Of a stretch of DNA of 29,305 nucleotides, positions 1 through 8,063 are shown piece after piece. Made by a program: the position numbers and the translations under genes. Position 1 is the stretch's first letter; each line of letters starts with the position of its first letter. Below the pieces are notes generated by a model that saw nothing but the letters and a program-made list of their open reading frames with translations, ran no database searches and had not been told where the DNA came from. The stretch comes from an uncultured Bacteroides sp. Its GTDB lineage: Bacteria; Bacteroidota; Bacteroidia; Bacteroidales; Bacteroidaceae. The stretch covers positions 1-29,305 of the forward strand of contig USSR01000011.1 in assembly GCA_900557355.1 (NCBI GenBank). The letters are read 5' to 3'.

Positions 1-119
1 AGGGATACTCCGGCCTGGATCCTGAATTTGCAGACAGCGGCATCTTCACTATGGGAGCAGATTATTGTTCGTTCCCTAACCCACGCGCTGTTCAGTTTGC
101 ATTATCATTCACTTTCTAA
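1..119 (+). CDS. SusC-like TonB-dependent outer membrane transporter, C-terminal end only (partial)
   Basis: An open frame entering from the left edge (codons start at base 3) ends at TAA 117-119. Its last residues read NPRAVQFALSFTF. An ending of the form N-P-R-x-x-x-F-x-L-x-x-x-F is typical of the last beta-strand of SusC/RagA-type outer membrane receptors. The next gene is a SusD homologue 11 bases away, which is the usual SusC-SusD order. In this family the protein is the barrel that imports oligosaccharides using TonB energy, capped by SusD. Only about 38 residues are visible, so substrate and N-terminal domains cannot be judged. The call rests on the C-terminal motif plus context. Confidence 0.85.
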   Translation, partial: GYSGLDPEFADSGIFTMGADYCSFPNPRAVQFALSFTF

Positions 120-130
120 ATACTGCTGAA

Positions 131-1699
131 ATGAAAAAAATAGCTCTTTATATATTATGCGGTGTCACGGCATTATTTACGTCGTGCGACCCTTCTTTAC
201 TCGATCTGCAAAATGAAAACACCCTGAGTACAGGCGTATACTGGAAGACAGAATCTGACATCGAAGCCGGTGTAGTAGCCGTATACGGAATGTTCTACCG
301 TCAGGGAACCTGGACACGTAATATCTATACACAGATGATAGGTATGGCGGACGAAGGCGTAAGTTATGCCGGATGGACCGAATTGAACGAGTACACCAAG
401 TTCATCTTTACCGATTATAACTTCTCAGAAGTCAATACCAAGATATGGCGAGAACACTATACTGCCATTTTCCGTGCTAATCAAGTATTGGACCATATAG
501 GTAACGTACCGTTCAGTAATGAAACGCACAAGGATGACCTCATTGGGCAAACTAAGTTCCTGCGTGCTTTCTATTACTTCTACCTTACTGCCTTGTGGGA
601 TAATGTACCTCTCGTGCTAAATACCTCTTCAGCAGCCGATAAGCCCATGCAGGCTAGCGCTGACGAAGTCTTGATACAAATAGAAGAAGACCTGGAAGAT
701 GCCATCACCAAACTCCCTTCCACACGCGACGCCAATAACTACGGCCGCCCAACAAAAGGCGCCGCCTACGGATTACTGGCCAAAGCTTATGCACAGCATC
801 ACAAATGGGAAGATGCCAAAAGATGTCTCGAATGGCTCGTTGATGGCGAAGGGAAGAACTACTACACACTGGTACCCAACTGGGCTGATAATTTCAGCAA
901 CTATACGGAAGATAACAAAGAGTCACTGTATGAGATTCACTTCTCTCTGACCAACAAGGTGGGCTTCGACCAGACAGACAACTACCTGGACCCGAATGCG
1001 CAACTGGGTACACAGATTGAAATGAACCAGGCTCCTACCGGAATCGGCTGGAACAACATCGAAGCAAGACGCTGGCTGGTGGACTACTACAAGCGCGAAC
1101 AAACAACGGATGGAAAGAACGATTCCCGCTTGTTCTACACTCTGTGGTATGACGGTGCAGCCTCCGACTTCCCCGAATATCCCAACCAGTTGATATACGG
1201 CTCTTCATGGAACAGCGACTGGGGCAACCGCGTCTTCATCAAGAAGTATAGTACAGATGCCTCCCCACTGTATTACTGGAATGATAATAACTTCCGTTCC
1301 CTGCGTTATGCCGATATGCTGTTATTGTATGCCGAGACACTCAACGAACTGAATACCACACCGCCTTCAAAAGCCATTGAATGCCTCAACCGCGTACGCA
1401 ACCGCGTCAATCTACCCAACATAGAGGATAGCAAATACTACAACGGCTCCCAGATCAGCACCAACAAAGATGCTTTCCGCGAACACCTGAAGATAGAACG
1501 CGCCCTGGAGCTTGCCATGGAGTGTGTGCGTTGGGTCGACTTGAAACGTTGGGGTATCAACGACCAGACCACATTGAACGAACTGAAAGCACGCGACAGC
1601 GACTTCAATAACTTTATAATCGGTAAATCCATCCGTATGCCAATCCCGCAAAGCGAAGTGGACAACAATCCGAATTTGAACCAAAATGACCAGTACTAA
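131..1699 (+). CDS. SusD/RagB-family glycan-binding outer membrane lipoprotein
   Basis: A 522-residue lipoprotein. The signal peptide ends in the lipobox FTSC with the lipid-bearing cysteine at residue 19, followed by an acidic residue. Features typical of SusD/RagB are visible: an N-terminal segment with LNENTLSTGVYWKTESD-like character, the TKFLRAFYYFYL helix near residue 140, TPR-like helices in the middle, and the C-terminal pattern with LRYADMLLLYAE, ERALELAMECVRWVDLKRW and a final NPNLNQN segment. Length is normal for the family. SusD proteins sit on the cell surface as the lid of the SusC barrel and bind the target glycan. It follows the SusC end by 11 bases and is almost certainly co-transcribed with it. 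The specific ligand cannot be read from sequence; the neighbouring enzymes suggest alpha-mannan. Confidence 0.97.
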   Translation: MKKIALYILCGVTALFTSCDPSLLDLQNENTLSTGVYWKTESDIEAGVVAVYGMFYRQGTWTRNIYTQMIGMADEGVSYAGWTELNEYTKFIFTDYNFSEVNTKIWREHYTAIFRANQVLDHIGNVPFSNETHKDDLIGQTKFLRAFYYFYLTALWDNVPLVLNTSSAADKPMQASADEVLIQIEEDLEDAITKLPSTRDANNYGRPTKGAAYGLLAKAYAQHHKWEDAKRCLEWLVDGEGKNYYTLVPNWADNFSNYTEDNKESLYEIHFSLTNKVGFDQTDNYLDPNAQLGTQIEMNQAPTGIGWNNIEARRWLVDYYKREQTTDGKNDSRLFYTLWYDGAASDFPEYPNQLIYGSSWNSDWGNRVFIKKYSTDASPLYYWNDNNFRSLRYADMLLLYAETLNELNTTPPSKAIECLNRVRNRVNLPNIEDSKYYNGSQISTNKDAFREHLKIERALELAMECVRWVDLKRWGINDQTTLNELKARDSDFNNFIIGKSIRMPIPQSEVDNNPNLNQNDQY

Positions 1700-1716
1700 T
1701 TGAAGACATTTGAGCT

Positions 1717-2703
1717 ATGATCAATACAAAATATTTAATAGGAGCAGTCATTGTACTGCTGACGTTATGGGGATGCGGAAATGATTCCGATTACGTCATC
1801 GAAAGCAATCCCAATGAGTTCGCCATATTTCCGGTAGCCATACCTGTAAGCGCTGATGGCGGAACTTATGAACTGACAGTCAACGGCAATGAATCGTGGA
1901 CAGCCGAACTGACAAATTCCAATAGCTCAGCCCAGGGCTGGTGCACACTGAGTGAAACGTCAGGAAGCGGCAGAAAAGTAATCACCGTTACTGTAAAGCC
2001 GACCACCTCTTTCGTAAAGAACCGTTCGGTCATCGTTGAAGTAAGCTCCGGTACCCGGATATTAAAGTCAAAGGTGTTGCAAGAGACAATGGTACTGGGT
2101 GAAGACGAAGTGCTGATAAACGGCCTTATATGGTCTACCAAGAATGTAGGCACTCCGGGAACTTTCGCGGCCTCTCCCGATGATATAGGGCAACTCTATC
2201 AGTTCAACCGCAAAGTAGGTTATCCAGCTGGCCCGCAGGACGATCCGGCACCGGCTAACTGGCCTTCAAGCTATACCAACGACGGTACCAACTGGACTAC
2301 CGAAAACGACCCTTCTCCCGAGGGCTGGCGTGTGCCTACCACGGAAGAAATGGTAGCTCTTTGGGAAAAAGGAGCAACATGGGTTACAGCAGCCCAGACC
2401 GGATTCAAAACCGATGGCATCATTATTGGCGTTGACGAGGTTACTGCCAAACGTGCTACAAAAGATAATCTGAAACAACTCGGTTGCCTCTTCCTGCCTC
2501 AAAGCGGTTGGAGAAATGAAACCGGAATGATGGATCGCACCTGGCTCTGTGCCGTTCGCAGCGGAAATTCATTAAGTCCTACCCACGGTGGCATGTCACT
2601 GGGAGACTCCGGCGGCTACCGCGACACATGGGGTTGGGGTGACGGACAGAAAGCACGTGCAGCCATGATCCGACCTGTCAAGAACATACAAGTCGAGGAT
2701 TGA
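1717..2703 (+). CDS. BACON + FISUMP-domain lipoprotein, probable surface glycan-binding protein
   Basis: A 328-residue lipoprotein (lipobox LWGC, Cys20) followed by the acidic stretch GNDSD, which resembles a surface-export signal. Residues about 37-125 look like a BACON beta-sandwich domain: ISADGGTYELTV-like opening, a W-C-T-L-S core and N-R-S-V-I-V-E-V-S-S-G near its end. Residues about 130-322 look like the Fibrobacter succinogenes major paralogous (FISUMP) domain: the INGLIWSTKNVGTPG opening, a YPAGPQDD/PSPEGWRVPT segment and a final MIRPVKN. It directly follows SusD by 17 bases, the place where PULs normally encode a SusE/SGBP-like binding protein. No catalytic motif is apparent. I infer a role in polysaccharide capture at the cell surface; direct ligand evidence is absent. 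Confidence 0.8.
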   Translation: MINTKYLIGAVIVLLTLWGCGNDSDYVIESNPNEFAIFPVAIPVSADGGTYELTVNGNESWTAELTNSNSSAQGWCTLSETSGSGRKVITVTVKPTTSFVKNRSVIVEVSSGTRILKSKVLQETMVLGEDEVLINGLIWSTKNVGTPGTFAASPDDIGQLYQFNRKVGYPAGPQDDPAPANWPSSYTNDGTNWTTENDPSPEGWRVPTTEEMVALWEKGATWVTAAQTGFKTDGIIIGVDEVTAKRATKDNLKQLGCLFLPQSGWRNETGMMDRTWLCAVRSGNSLSPTHGGMSLGDSGGYRDTWGWGDGQKARAAMIRPVKNIQVED

Positions 2704-2758
2704 TTTATGGCATCTATATACCCGACAACTCAATTATTAACGAACTAAATTTAAAGAG

Positions 2759-3793
2759 ATGAACAACTATAAGACCTACATATACCTTACCTTGCTCACA
2801 CTTTTGAGTTGCAAGGGCAATGACGGCAATGAACCGCAGAAACTCACACCGCAAATCCGGTATGAATTCAGCGGCGGTGCCGGCCATTATAACTATGCTC
2901 CGAGCATCATAGAAGACCAGTACGGCATCCGGTACGGCTTTGTATGTGAGAATCGTGATCCGTTCAAGATTGTGGACTATGTTTATCTATACAAAGGAAT
3001 CCCCACGGAGAAAGGCCATGTATGGCAACCCGGCACACAGATCATCGAACCTTCCGAGACAGGCTGGGATAACTGCCACATCTGCGACCCGGACGTACGT
3101 GAGTTTAAAACGACTTATAAAGGAGAAACTTACAACTGGATTATGACCTATCTGGGCGTAGACCGCTGGGACTGTAACCACAACCAGATAGGACTGGCCA
3201 TTTCCAAGAACATCGAAGGCCCGTATATCAAGTTCGACCAGAATCCGCTGGTAGCTTACGAAGATACTACTAAATGGGGGGTGGGGCAAAGTACAACAAT
3301 CGTCAAAGACTCTACGACCATACAATTATTCTATCATTCGACTACGGAGAACGGACCTTTCTGTATGCGCGAAATAAAATTGAATGATCTGGATAATATC
3401 ATATTGGGCGAAGAGAAAGCAATTCCTTTCCTGAGCGCCAACAGCTATCCTGCCATGTCCGACAAGAATATATATATGGTTTCGGAAACCCGTGTATCCC
3501 CCATCAAAGAGATACCGACTTGGGTAGGAGATGTCTGCCGGCTGGCATACAAACCAAGAACAGAAAGTCTCTTTACCGAAGAAGACGGATGGATTGAAAT
3601 CGGTCATGCAGGACCGGAAGAAACAGGATTCCCAAGAAATCACAATCCGGGTATCCTGACGGATACGAAAGGTTACATGCTTAATGACGATGAACTGGTG
3701 ATGTACTTCACTCCTGCCATGACAGGCGAAAACTGGCTATGGTCATACGACCTGTATTCGGCTACGTTTAATCTCAAAAACTATTTCAAATGA
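2759..3793 (+). CDS. GH43-like five-bladed beta-propeller lipoprotein (copy 1)
   Basis: A 344-residue lipoprotein (lipobox LLSC, Cys18). The remainder looks like a five-bladed beta-propeller of the GH43/GH32/GH130-type fold: an early YAPSI motif (residues 46-50), CDPD (109-112), WGVGQ (173-177) and TGFPRNHN (289-296). All four motifs recur in order in the gene at 6057-7202, so the two are paralogues. GH43 enzymes normally place catalytic acids near the first-blade APxI motif and in later blades, but I cannot confidently assign a nucleophile, proton donor or pKa modulator here. It may therefore be a hydrolase, or a non-catalytic binding protein in the SGBP slot. Its stop codon overlaps the start of the next gene by 4 bases (ATGA), indicating translational coupling to the nucleoside-hydrolase-like protein. 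Confidence 0.7.
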   Translation: MNNYKTYIYLTLLTLLSCKGNDGNEPQKLTPQIRYEFSGGAGHYNYAPSIIEDQYGIRYGFVCENRDPFKIVDYVYLYKGIPTEKGHVWQPGTQIIEPSETGWDNCHICDPDVREFKTTYKGETYNWIMTYLGVDRWDCNHNQIGLAISKNIEGPYIKFDQNPLVAYEDTTKWGVGQSTTIVKDSTTIQLFYHSTTENGPFCMREIKLNDLDNIILGEEKAIPFLSANSYPAMSDKNIYMVSETRVSPIKEIPTWVGDVCRLAYKPRTESLFTEEDGWIEIGHAGPEETGFPRNHNPGILTDTKGYMLNDDELVMYFTPAMTGENWLWSYDLYSATFNLKNYFK

Positions 3794-4980
3794 ATAAAAC
3801 AATCCTGCAAATAGTATGCATTGCTCTTATTCTTGCCTTCCCCTGTGGGAAGGCATCAGGGCAATACAAAAAGATTCCCGTAGTGGTAATTACCGACTTG
3901 TATCATCCGTATCAGGACCCGGGAGATAACATGGACCTCATTATGGGCTTCGGACTGCCCGATGTAGACCTGAAAGCCGTCTTATTGGACATCACAGACG
4001 CATTCAGGAAAGATACTGCCGACCATCCCACCCTGTGGAAAGACCCGCGTGGACCGAGAGAAGCCGGAATTATCCCTGTGGAACAATTAAGTTATATCTT
4101 CAACAAAAGGGTACCTTATGGCATTGGTCCGTTATCCATGATGAAATCGGAAGAAGACCGGATGGAGTATCTGCCAGGCTATGAGCAGGAAGCAATCGAT
4201 ATACTGCTGGAAGTTCTGAAAAAGAGTAAAGAACCCGTAGAGATATTGTCATTCGGTTCGGCAAGGATACTGGCGGTTGCCTACAACCGTGCCCCCAAGC
4301 TGATGAAACAGAAGATACACAAAATTCATCTGAGTGCCGGGACAGCAAGCAAGAACCATGAATTGGGAAGCGATGCCGGAGCAAATGCTATTCCGGGCGG
4401 TGAGTGGAATGTAGCACTGGACGTGTTCGCTTTCAACAGAATATTAAAATCAGATTTACCCGTAGCCATCTATCCATGTGCAGGCAAAGACGGAGGCTTC
4501 GTAAAAGACTGTAACAATACCTACTGGAAATTACCCGATATGGATTTTATCCGAAAGATGAATCCCCAATTGCAACGGTATCTTGATTTTGCTTTCACCC
4601 AGAAACTGCAATATGACTTCCTCCGTGCCATGAATGCCGACTATCCGGTTGATATAGACCTCAACCGTTACCCCCGTCCATTCCACGTATGGGAAAGTGC
4701 CATCTGGCTGAAAGCAACACAAAGGGAGATCATTTGTACTCCCACCGGAGAATACCGCCTCGTCAAAGAAGGGAAAAGCAACAAAGGCGACCGCATTGTA
4801 GCAAACGAACTACGCCGCTGTAACCTTGATGAGATAAGAGACGACGGACGATTCCAGTTTTCATACACCGATAAATCCTCCGATAAAGAGATTTACTATC
4901 GTCCAGACCTTGACGAGAACGAGAAAGCACTCCAACAGGTGATTCCCGAACTCTATATATCCATTTCACCCAGTCACTAA
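3790..4980 (+). CDS. Divergent nucleoside-hydrolase-fold secreted protein
   Basis: A 396-residue protein with a signal peptide apparently cleaved after KASG (next residue Gln25), so probably periplasmic. Mature residues 30-55 resemble the first metal-binding loop of inosine-uridine nucleoside hydrolases, but expanded: VVVITDLYHPYQDPGDNMD, with D36, D43, D46 and D49. Near residues 299-304 the segment HVWESA occupies the place where the family has the late W-D calcium ligand, with Glu302 instead of Asp. A central EILSFGSARILAVAYNRAP helix fits the family's T-N-x-A-x-A-L region. Family enzymes use calcium and aspartates to hydrolyse N-ribosides. This divergent member could act on a different pentofuranoside or hexofuranoside; that is inference. 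It overlaps the preceding propeller gene by 4 bases and precedes a more canonical relative by 18. Confidence 0.75.
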   Translation: MNKTILQIVCIALILAFPCGKASGQYKKIPVVVITDLYHPYQDPGDNMDLIMGFGLPDVDLKAVLLDITDAFRKDTADHPTLWKDPRGPREAGIIPVEQLSYIFNKRVPYGIGPLSMMKSEEDRMEYLPGYEQEAIDILLEVLKKSKEPVEILSFGSARILAVAYNRAPKLMKQKIHKIHLSAGTASKNHELGSDAGANAIPGGEWNVALDVFAFNRILKSDLPVAIYPCAGKDGGFVKDCNNTYWKLPDMDFIRKMNPQLQRYLDFAFTQKLQYDFLRAMNADYPVDIDLNRYPRPFHVWESAIWLKATQREIICTPTGEYRLVKEGKSNKGDRIVANELRRCNLDEIRDDGRFQFSYTDKSSDKEIYYRPDLDENEKALQQVIPELYISISPSH

Positions 4981-4998
4981 TTTTTTAAATATACCGTC

Positions 4999-6048
4999 AT
5001 GAGAAAGAGCAAACTTTATTTGATTGGCTTGTTAGTATTGGCTCTATCAAGCTGCACTTCCAAGAAACAACAAACTGCGGAAATCACCCCGAGTGTACCC
5101 AAAATTATTCTGGAAACGGATATAGGTAACGACGTGGACGATGCACTGGCACTGGATATGCTTTACAAGTATCTGGACGCAGGAGATATCGACTTATTAG
5201 GCATCACCATCAACAAAGAAGGAACTTATCCGGCCGAATACACCGACATCATGAATACCTGGTACGGCTATCCTCAAATCCCTATCGGAATCATACACAA
5301 CGGAGCCGACTGTGAGAACGATGCTACAAACTATGCCAAAGCCGTATGCCTCATCCAGAAGGATAACGGTGAACTGGCTTTCAAGCGCTCACTGAAAGGT
5401 GACTATAACCAACTGCCGGAAGCGCCTGCCCTCTATCGTAAGCTATTGGCACAGCAACCGGACAGTTCTGTTACCATCATCTCCGTAGGTTTCTCCACAA
5501 ACCTTGCACGCCTGTTGGATACTCCGGCTGACAATGTATCTCCGTTGACCGGAAAAGAGCTTGTTGCCCAAAAAGTAAAACTGCTGTGTACCATGGCAGG
5601 CTGCTTCAACAATCCCAACCTGTTCGAATATAACGTAGTGAAAGACATTCCGGCGGCAAAGAAGATATTCTCCGAATGGCCTACCACACTGGTGACCTCT
5701 CCTTTCGAAGTAGGTATCGCCATCAACTATCCCGGCAGCAGCATTGAAAACGATTTCGGATGGGCTCCTATGCACCCAGTGGTAGAAGCATATAAAAGCT
5801 ACCAGCAGATGCCCTACGACCGTCCTACATGGGACTTGACTTCCGTACTATATTCTGTTGAAGGTCCATCCTATTTCAACGTTTCTCCGGCAGGTAAAAT
5901 AAACGTAACAGACCAAGGTGCTACTGAATTTACTCCCGATGCCGCAGGAAACCGTTACTACCTGACAGTAGATTCCATTCAGGCTGAGAATATCAAACAA
6001 CATTTCGTCCAGTTACTGATCAAGCAACCGGCTCACTTCAATAAATAA
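4999..6048 (+). CDS. Inosine-uridine-type nucleoside hydrolase family lipoprotein
   Basis: A 349-residue lipoprotein (lipobox LSSC, Cys19). After the cysteine comes TSKKQQ, which lacks acidic residues, so I infer a periplasm-facing rather than surface location. The hallmark calcium loop ETDIGNDVDDALAL is intact, with D41, D45, D47 and D48. The late ligand is present in RPTWDLTSVLY (D279). Internal VTIISVGFSTNLARLL fits the conserved S-x-G-x-x-T/S-N-x-A motif of the family. Known members cleave ribonucleosides to ribose and base. In this PUL, with no visible ribokinase or nucleobase genes, its substrate may instead be a furanosyl group. It starts 18 bases after its divergent relative and ends 8 bases before the second propeller gene, so all belong to one operon. 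Confidence 0.88.
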   Translation: MRKSKLYLIGLLVLALSSCTSKKQQTAEITPSVPKIILETDIGNDVDDALALDMLYKYLDAGDIDLLGITINKEGTYPAEYTDIMNTWYGYPQIPIGIIHNGADCENDATNYAKAVCLIQKDNGELAFKRSLKGDYNQLPEAPALYRKLLAQQPDSSVTIISVGFSTNLARLLDTPADNVSPLTGKELVAQKVKLLCTMAGCFNNPNLFEYNVVKDIPAAKKIFSEWPTTLVTSPFEVGIAINYPGSSIENDFGWAPMHPVVEAYKSYQQMPYDRPTWDLTSVLYSVEGPSYFNVSPAGKINVTDQGATEFTPDAAGNRYYLTVDSIQAENIKQHFVQLLIKQPAHFNK

Positions 6049-6056
6049 TAAGCATT

Positions 6057-7202
6057 ATGACTAAATATCTATTGGGTCTCATAGGTTTATGGCTCATGTG
6101 TTCCTGTTCGGACACCGACTCCGGAGAAACCCCTCCGATAGACCCGCCAACACCTACACCTACCGTAACCATCACAAAACCGGAATTTGTATTCGGCTTC
6201 CAAGGCCAGAGCAAGTATTCTTACTGCCCAAGTGCCTTGAAACAAGCTGATGGGACAGTTCATCTATACTTCTGCGGCAATCCGGAAAACCTGATCATGG
6301 TCGATAATATCTTCCATATCAAGATCAACCCGGATGGTACACAGACTGCTGCCAAAAGTGTATTGCAGCCTGGTGTACCAGGTTCATGGGACGATCACCA
6401 TACCTGTGACCCTTCTGTTATCGAAGGTAACTTCACTTGGAAAAATACTACCTACAAGTATGCCATGTTCTTCCTGAGTAATATGTACGGAGTATATTAC
6501 AATGAAATCGGTGTCGCGTTCAGCAACGACCTTGATGCAGATAGCTGGGTGAAGTATCCGCAGCAGATTGTAAAGAAAACATGGTCGAGCGAAGGTGACC
6601 AGGAAATAGGAGGCGGCGGTAAGTCATGGGGAGTAGGCCAGCCTTCTGTCGTATCTCTGGATGGAAAAGGTAAGCTACTGCTGACTTATACCGTAGGTGA
6701 TATCGGGGGTACGCGCATCGTCTGGACCGAAGCGGATTTCAGTAATATGGATACATATTCCATCAGTACCCCGCAAACAATTGTACAGACAGGTTTAAAG
6801 GCCATTGACAACCAGTCAAGGGATTATACTTGTAACTCGGAATTTGCAATTGACAAGGATGCGGATAAAATCGTCATGATACGTCCGGTACAGCCTATGC
6901 CCAATGATTATCCCAATTATTTAAATTCTTCATTGGAAATAGACTACATGAACCTTTCTGACTTCACCAATCAAAGAGGTAACTGGACACCGATTTACCG
7001 GATCACCCCGGATGATACCGGCTATCCGAGAAACCACAATGCCACTCTGTTGAGGGATAATTTCGGCCACTTGCAAGACTGGGAAGAACCGGAATTCTAC
7101 TTTACAGTCAGCAAGGCAGCCCCTGATGTACAACCTTCGGGCAGTAGCATTGCGGAGTGGACGTACCATATCTGGAAAAGTAAGGTAGTAAAGAGTAAAT
7201 AA
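6057..7202 (+). CDS. GH43-like five-bladed beta-propeller lipoprotein (copy 2)
   Basis: A 381-residue lipoprotein. The lipid cysteine is probably Cys17 (LMCSC), followed by SDTDSGE, an acidic surface-export-like signal, and a Pro/Thr-rich linker (PPIDPPTPTPT) that would hold the domain off the membrane. The propeller shares ordered motifs with the protein at 2759-3793: YCPSA (56-60), CDPS (117-120), WGVGQ (191-195) and TGYPRNHN (321-328). It is about 37 residues longer, partly from the linker and partly from a Gly-rich insert before WGVGQ. Catalytic residues cannot be assigned with confidence; automatic pipelines would probably call it a beta-xylosidase or GH43-like protein. It is the last gene of the SusC/D operon. 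Confidence 0.7.
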   Translation: MTKYLLGLIGLWLMCSCSDTDSGETPPIDPPTPTPTVTITKPEFVFGFQGQSKYSYCPSALKQADGTVHLYFCGNPENLIMVDNIFHIKINPDGTQTAAKSVLQPGVPGSWDDHHTCDPSVIEGNFTWKNTTYKYAMFFLSNMYGVYYNEIGVAFSNDLDADSWVKYPQQIVKKTWSSEGDQEIGGGGKSWGVGQPSVVSLDGKGKLLLTYTVGDIGGTRIVWTEADFSNMDTYSISTPQTIVQTGLKAIDNQSRDYTCNSEFAIDKDADKIVMIRPVQPMPNDYPNYLNSSLEIDYMNLSDFTNQRGNWTPIYRITPDDTGYPRNHNATLLRDNFGHLQDWEEPEFYFTVSKAAPDVQPSGSSIAEWTYHIWKSKVVKSK

Positions 7203-7209
7203 AAAGTAA

Positions 7210-7254
7210 TTCCGGTAATCAACCGAATTTAGTAGTTTCAGTTGATTACCGGAA
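7210..7254 (-). terminator. Intergenic hairpin, terminator for the antisense ATPase operon and possibly bidirectional
   Basis: A perfect 14-bp inverted repeat: TTCCGGTAATCAAC at 7210-7223 pairs with its complement at 7241-7254 around a 17-base loop. On the minus strand the stem is followed by ACTTTTTA, a fair U-tract, so it best terminates the unit running from 9345 to 7275. On the plus strand the stem is followed by AAAATAAGC, so termination of the SusC/D operon is weaker there. It sits between two convergent stop codons. Confidence 0.75.
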
Positions 7255-7274
7255 AAATAAGCTTATTATCATTG

Positions 7275-8063
7275 CTAAACATTCAAACAAGAAAGATCTT
7301 CCTTGACTATACATAAAAAACAGTAATCATCCGACAGTATATTTAAACCCAGTTGATCAGGTTCAATAGCACACCATGTATCTAACAACAAAGTACGAAT
7401 AGCTTCAAACTCAGCCAATTCATATCTATGTTTATAGTAAAGTGCCTTTTCCCGCCAGTAATCCGTTTCTTCACATAAACCTCTCCAATTTCTATCAGTC
7501 ACACAATCTGTCAGTCTTTTGCTTATCTGTGCCAAATCATTATTTGGTACATAAGGCATATCTTCTACAAACTGAATCAGATGATTAAACTCATCTACAG
7601 ACAAGACTACCCATACATGACATACTCCTCCTTCTTTCTTTTTTCGCTCCGCCCAGCTTTTAGCCTGAGCCGCCACTCCGTCTCTAAAGATAAAGTAGTT
7701 ATTCTTGTCTATACGATGACCCGACAATAGATTTTCGGAATGGCTTATCTTATTTTCCAATGAAGATGCACTTAAATTATCTACATTATCATACCCCATT
7801 CTCAACTCTACCAGCATCAACCGGGAAGTAGTAACACGATTATTCGCATAATTACCTATTCCAATGGCAGCATCCATTGTACAGTCATTACTCCCTTTAA
7901 GTACTTTAGCCTCATAGTCATCCAATGAAAGACAAGTGATACGTGGATCGAACCATCCCGTTCTCTGATAATCTTTTGCAGCAACATCATTCAAAGTAGC
8001 CTGACAATGACAAGCAAAAGGGTGGCTGACTATAATATCATTCTGACAGACCAGTTGAACCAT
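7275..8063 (-). CDS. Uncharacterised small protein coupled to the AAA ATPase; possible PD-(D/E)XK nuclease-like effector
   Basis: I do not recognise this 262-residue protein as a named family. I choose the ATG at 8061-8063, which overlaps the end of the ATPase gene by 26 bases. The frame could begin at 8111, but that would overlap it by 74. No signal peptide is seen, so it should be cytosolic. A segment MDAAIG (D64) followed by LMLVELRMG (E86, R88) and the helix ENKISHSENLL has the spacing of a PD-(D/E)XK core with K replaced by R. This is a weak, motif-level reading. A Cys/His cluster lies near the N-terminus (C6, H14, C18, H19, C20). The last third is helical and rich in charged and aromatic residues. 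The tight overlap implies one operon and possibly one complex with the ATPase. It looks more AT-rich than the PUL genes, by eye only. Confidence 0.75.
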   Translation of the reverse strand: MVQLVCQNDIIVSHPFACHCQATLNDVAAKDYQRTGWFDPRITCLSLDDYEAKVLKGSNDCTMDAAIGIGNYANNRVTTSRLMLVELRMGYDNVDNLSASSLENKISHSENLLSGHRIDKNNYFIFRDGVAAQAKSWAERKKKEGGVCHVWVVLSVDEFNHLIQFVEDMPYVPNNDLAQISKRLTDCVTDRNWRGLCEETDYWREKALYYKHRYELAEFEAIRTLLLDTWCAIEPDQLGLNILSDDYCFLCIVKEDLSCLNV

